Below are positions 6,954 through 7,263 of a stretch of DNA of 7,263 bases, in pieces. Position numbers and translations under genes: made by a program. Under the pieces are notes generated by a model. The model was not told the origin of the DNA and did no database searches. It saw nothing but the letters and a program-made list of their open reading frames with translations. This DNA is from Hyphomicrobiales bacterium (GTDB taxonomy: Bacteria > Pseudomonadota > Alphaproteobacteria > Rhizobiales > Xanthobacteraceae), in the NCBI GenBank assembly GCA_023266695.1, contig JAHFPO010000121.1, positions 1-7,263 on the forward strand, given 5' to 3'. Each line of letters begins with the position of its first letter. Within the stretch, counting starts at the first letter, position 1.

Positions 6954-6981
6954 AACATAGGGTGAAAAGCGCCGAAGTCAA
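6954..6981 (-). promoter_or_regulatory. Probable sigma70-type promoter for the helicase gene
   Basis: On the minus strand TTGACT (complement of 6976-6981) is followed after 16 bases by TATGTT (complement of 6954-6959). The -35 matches the TTGACA consensus at five of six positions and the -10 matches TATAAT at four of six. Transcription would begin near 6947, giving a leader of about 125 bases before the ATG at 6821. It is the best promoter-like match I found in the non-coding DNA. Confidence 0.5.
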
Positions 6982-7128
6982 CTTCGATTCCCTTCTATTT
7001 CGGCCGATTTCGGCAACAAGGTGAAAGCCATGCGACCCTTTGCCGGTGTGGGTGCGGCTTGCGGTGCATCGTTTTCAAACAGCCTCCTTCGTTCTCGCGA
7101 GCGGATTTCGCCCCGAGCTTTGTTTCGT

Positions 7129-7222
7129 TTCCCCTCATCGAAATGAGGGGGACGGAGCGCCGAAAGGCGCACCAGTCTTCCGTTGCGCCCTCTTGCGAGA
7201 GGGCGCGTCGCCTTCCGGCGCT
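7129..7222. repeat. Cluster of four hairpins, likely an intergenic palindromic repeat element
   Basis: Four perfect hairpins lie in about 95 bases. The first is CCCCTCAT/ATGAGGGG (7131-7138 and 7143-7150, loop CGAA). The second is GCGCC/GGCGC (7157-7161 and 7166-7170, loop GAAA). The third is GCGCCCTCT/AGAGGGCGC (7185-7193 and 7198-7206, loop TGCG). The fourth is CGCC/GGCG (7209-7212 and 7217-7220, loop TTCC). The second and fourth are near-identical elements in opposite orientation. No T-run follows the individual stems directly. The pattern fits the REP-like or BIME-like palindromes scattered between genes in many alphaproteobacteria; that assignment is an inference from structure alone. 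Confidence 0.55.
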
Positions 7223-7263
7223 CGCGTCACGGCGGTTTTTCGCACCCCGGGGCCGTACTTCCG

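Larger units (their letters stand above)
6822..7263. other. Intergenic region upstream of the helicase, no supported gene
   Basis: This 442-base stretch contains no ORF with a recognisable product. From left to right it holds the helicase leader (6822 to about 6947), a sigma70-like promoter (6954-6981), an undistinguished stretch with a T-rich patch (about 6982-7128), a group of hairpins (7129-7222) and a final 40 bases with a five-T run at 7236-7240 and the palindrome CCCCGGGG at 7245-7252. No tRNA or rRNA sequence is visible. The next gene to the right is outside the window. Confidence 0.6.

Noticed and set aside
5389..6981. 530-codon frame overlapping the helicase on the same strand, starting with TTG
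   Set aside because: Its start is the predicted -35 box, and the product is an Arg/His/Pro-rich out-of-frame reading of the helicase gene.
7030..7146. 38-codon plus-strand ORF (MRPFAGVG...) with AAGGTG just upstream
   Set aside because: The ribosome-site match is tempting, but the peptide matches nothing I know and its end runs into the palindromic repeat. Chance is the better explanation without conservation data.
6978..7172. 64-codon minus-strand ORF in the right intergenic region
   Set aside because: It spans the hairpin cluster and is charged and low-complexity, with no family or start signal.
7207..7240. Plus-strand intrinsic terminator ending in the five-T run at 7236-7240
   Set aside because: No stem of more than 4 bp lies directly before the T-run, and no plus-strand gene is seen upstream in this region.

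Overview
The window looks like chromosome from a high-GC alphaproteobacterium. The reasons are the compact SUF iron-sulfur cluster operon in the order sufC-sufD-sufS-sufT-sufA, the DUF59 (SufT) gene inside that operon, and the style of the neighbouring GGDEF and RhlE-like proteins. I cannot name a genus. Almost every reading frame opposite or out of phase with a gene is open for long stretches, as expected at this GC content, so unsupported overlapping ORFs were left out.

Positions 1-4128 (+ strand) hold the 3' part of the SUF operon. sufC runs in from the left edge without its first codons, followed by sufD, sufS, sufT and sufA. sufD/sufS and sufS/sufT overlap by four bases (ATGA) and sufC/sufD are 10 bases apart, so these four are almost certainly co-transcribed and translationally linked. 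sufA follows after 30 bases. Together they provide the sulfur donor (SufS), the scaffold ATPase and its partner (SufC, SufD; SufB presumably lies upstream, outside the window), a maturation factor (SufT) and an A-type carrier (SufA). A strong GC-rich hairpin sits on the sufA stop codon.

Positions 4182-5249 (- strand) encode a cytosolic-looking diguanylate cyclase with an intact GGEEF active site and a degenerate inhibitory site. It is convergent with the SUF operon. Positions 5250-5399 are intergenic and hold a perfect 8-bp inverted repeat and a G-rich tract. Positions 5400-6821 (- strand) encode a DEAD-box RNA helicase with all core motifs and a basic, low-complexity C-terminal tail built from 18-bp tandem repeats.

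Positions 6822-7263 contain no gene I can support. They hold a plausible sigma70-type promoter and a leader of about 125 nt for the helicase, then a cluster of hairpins at about 7129-7222 that resembles a dispersed intergenic palindromic repeat.

I found no previously undescribed system. The genes are well-known housekeeping and signalling families, and the less explained signals are the intergenic palindromes and the helicase tail repeat.
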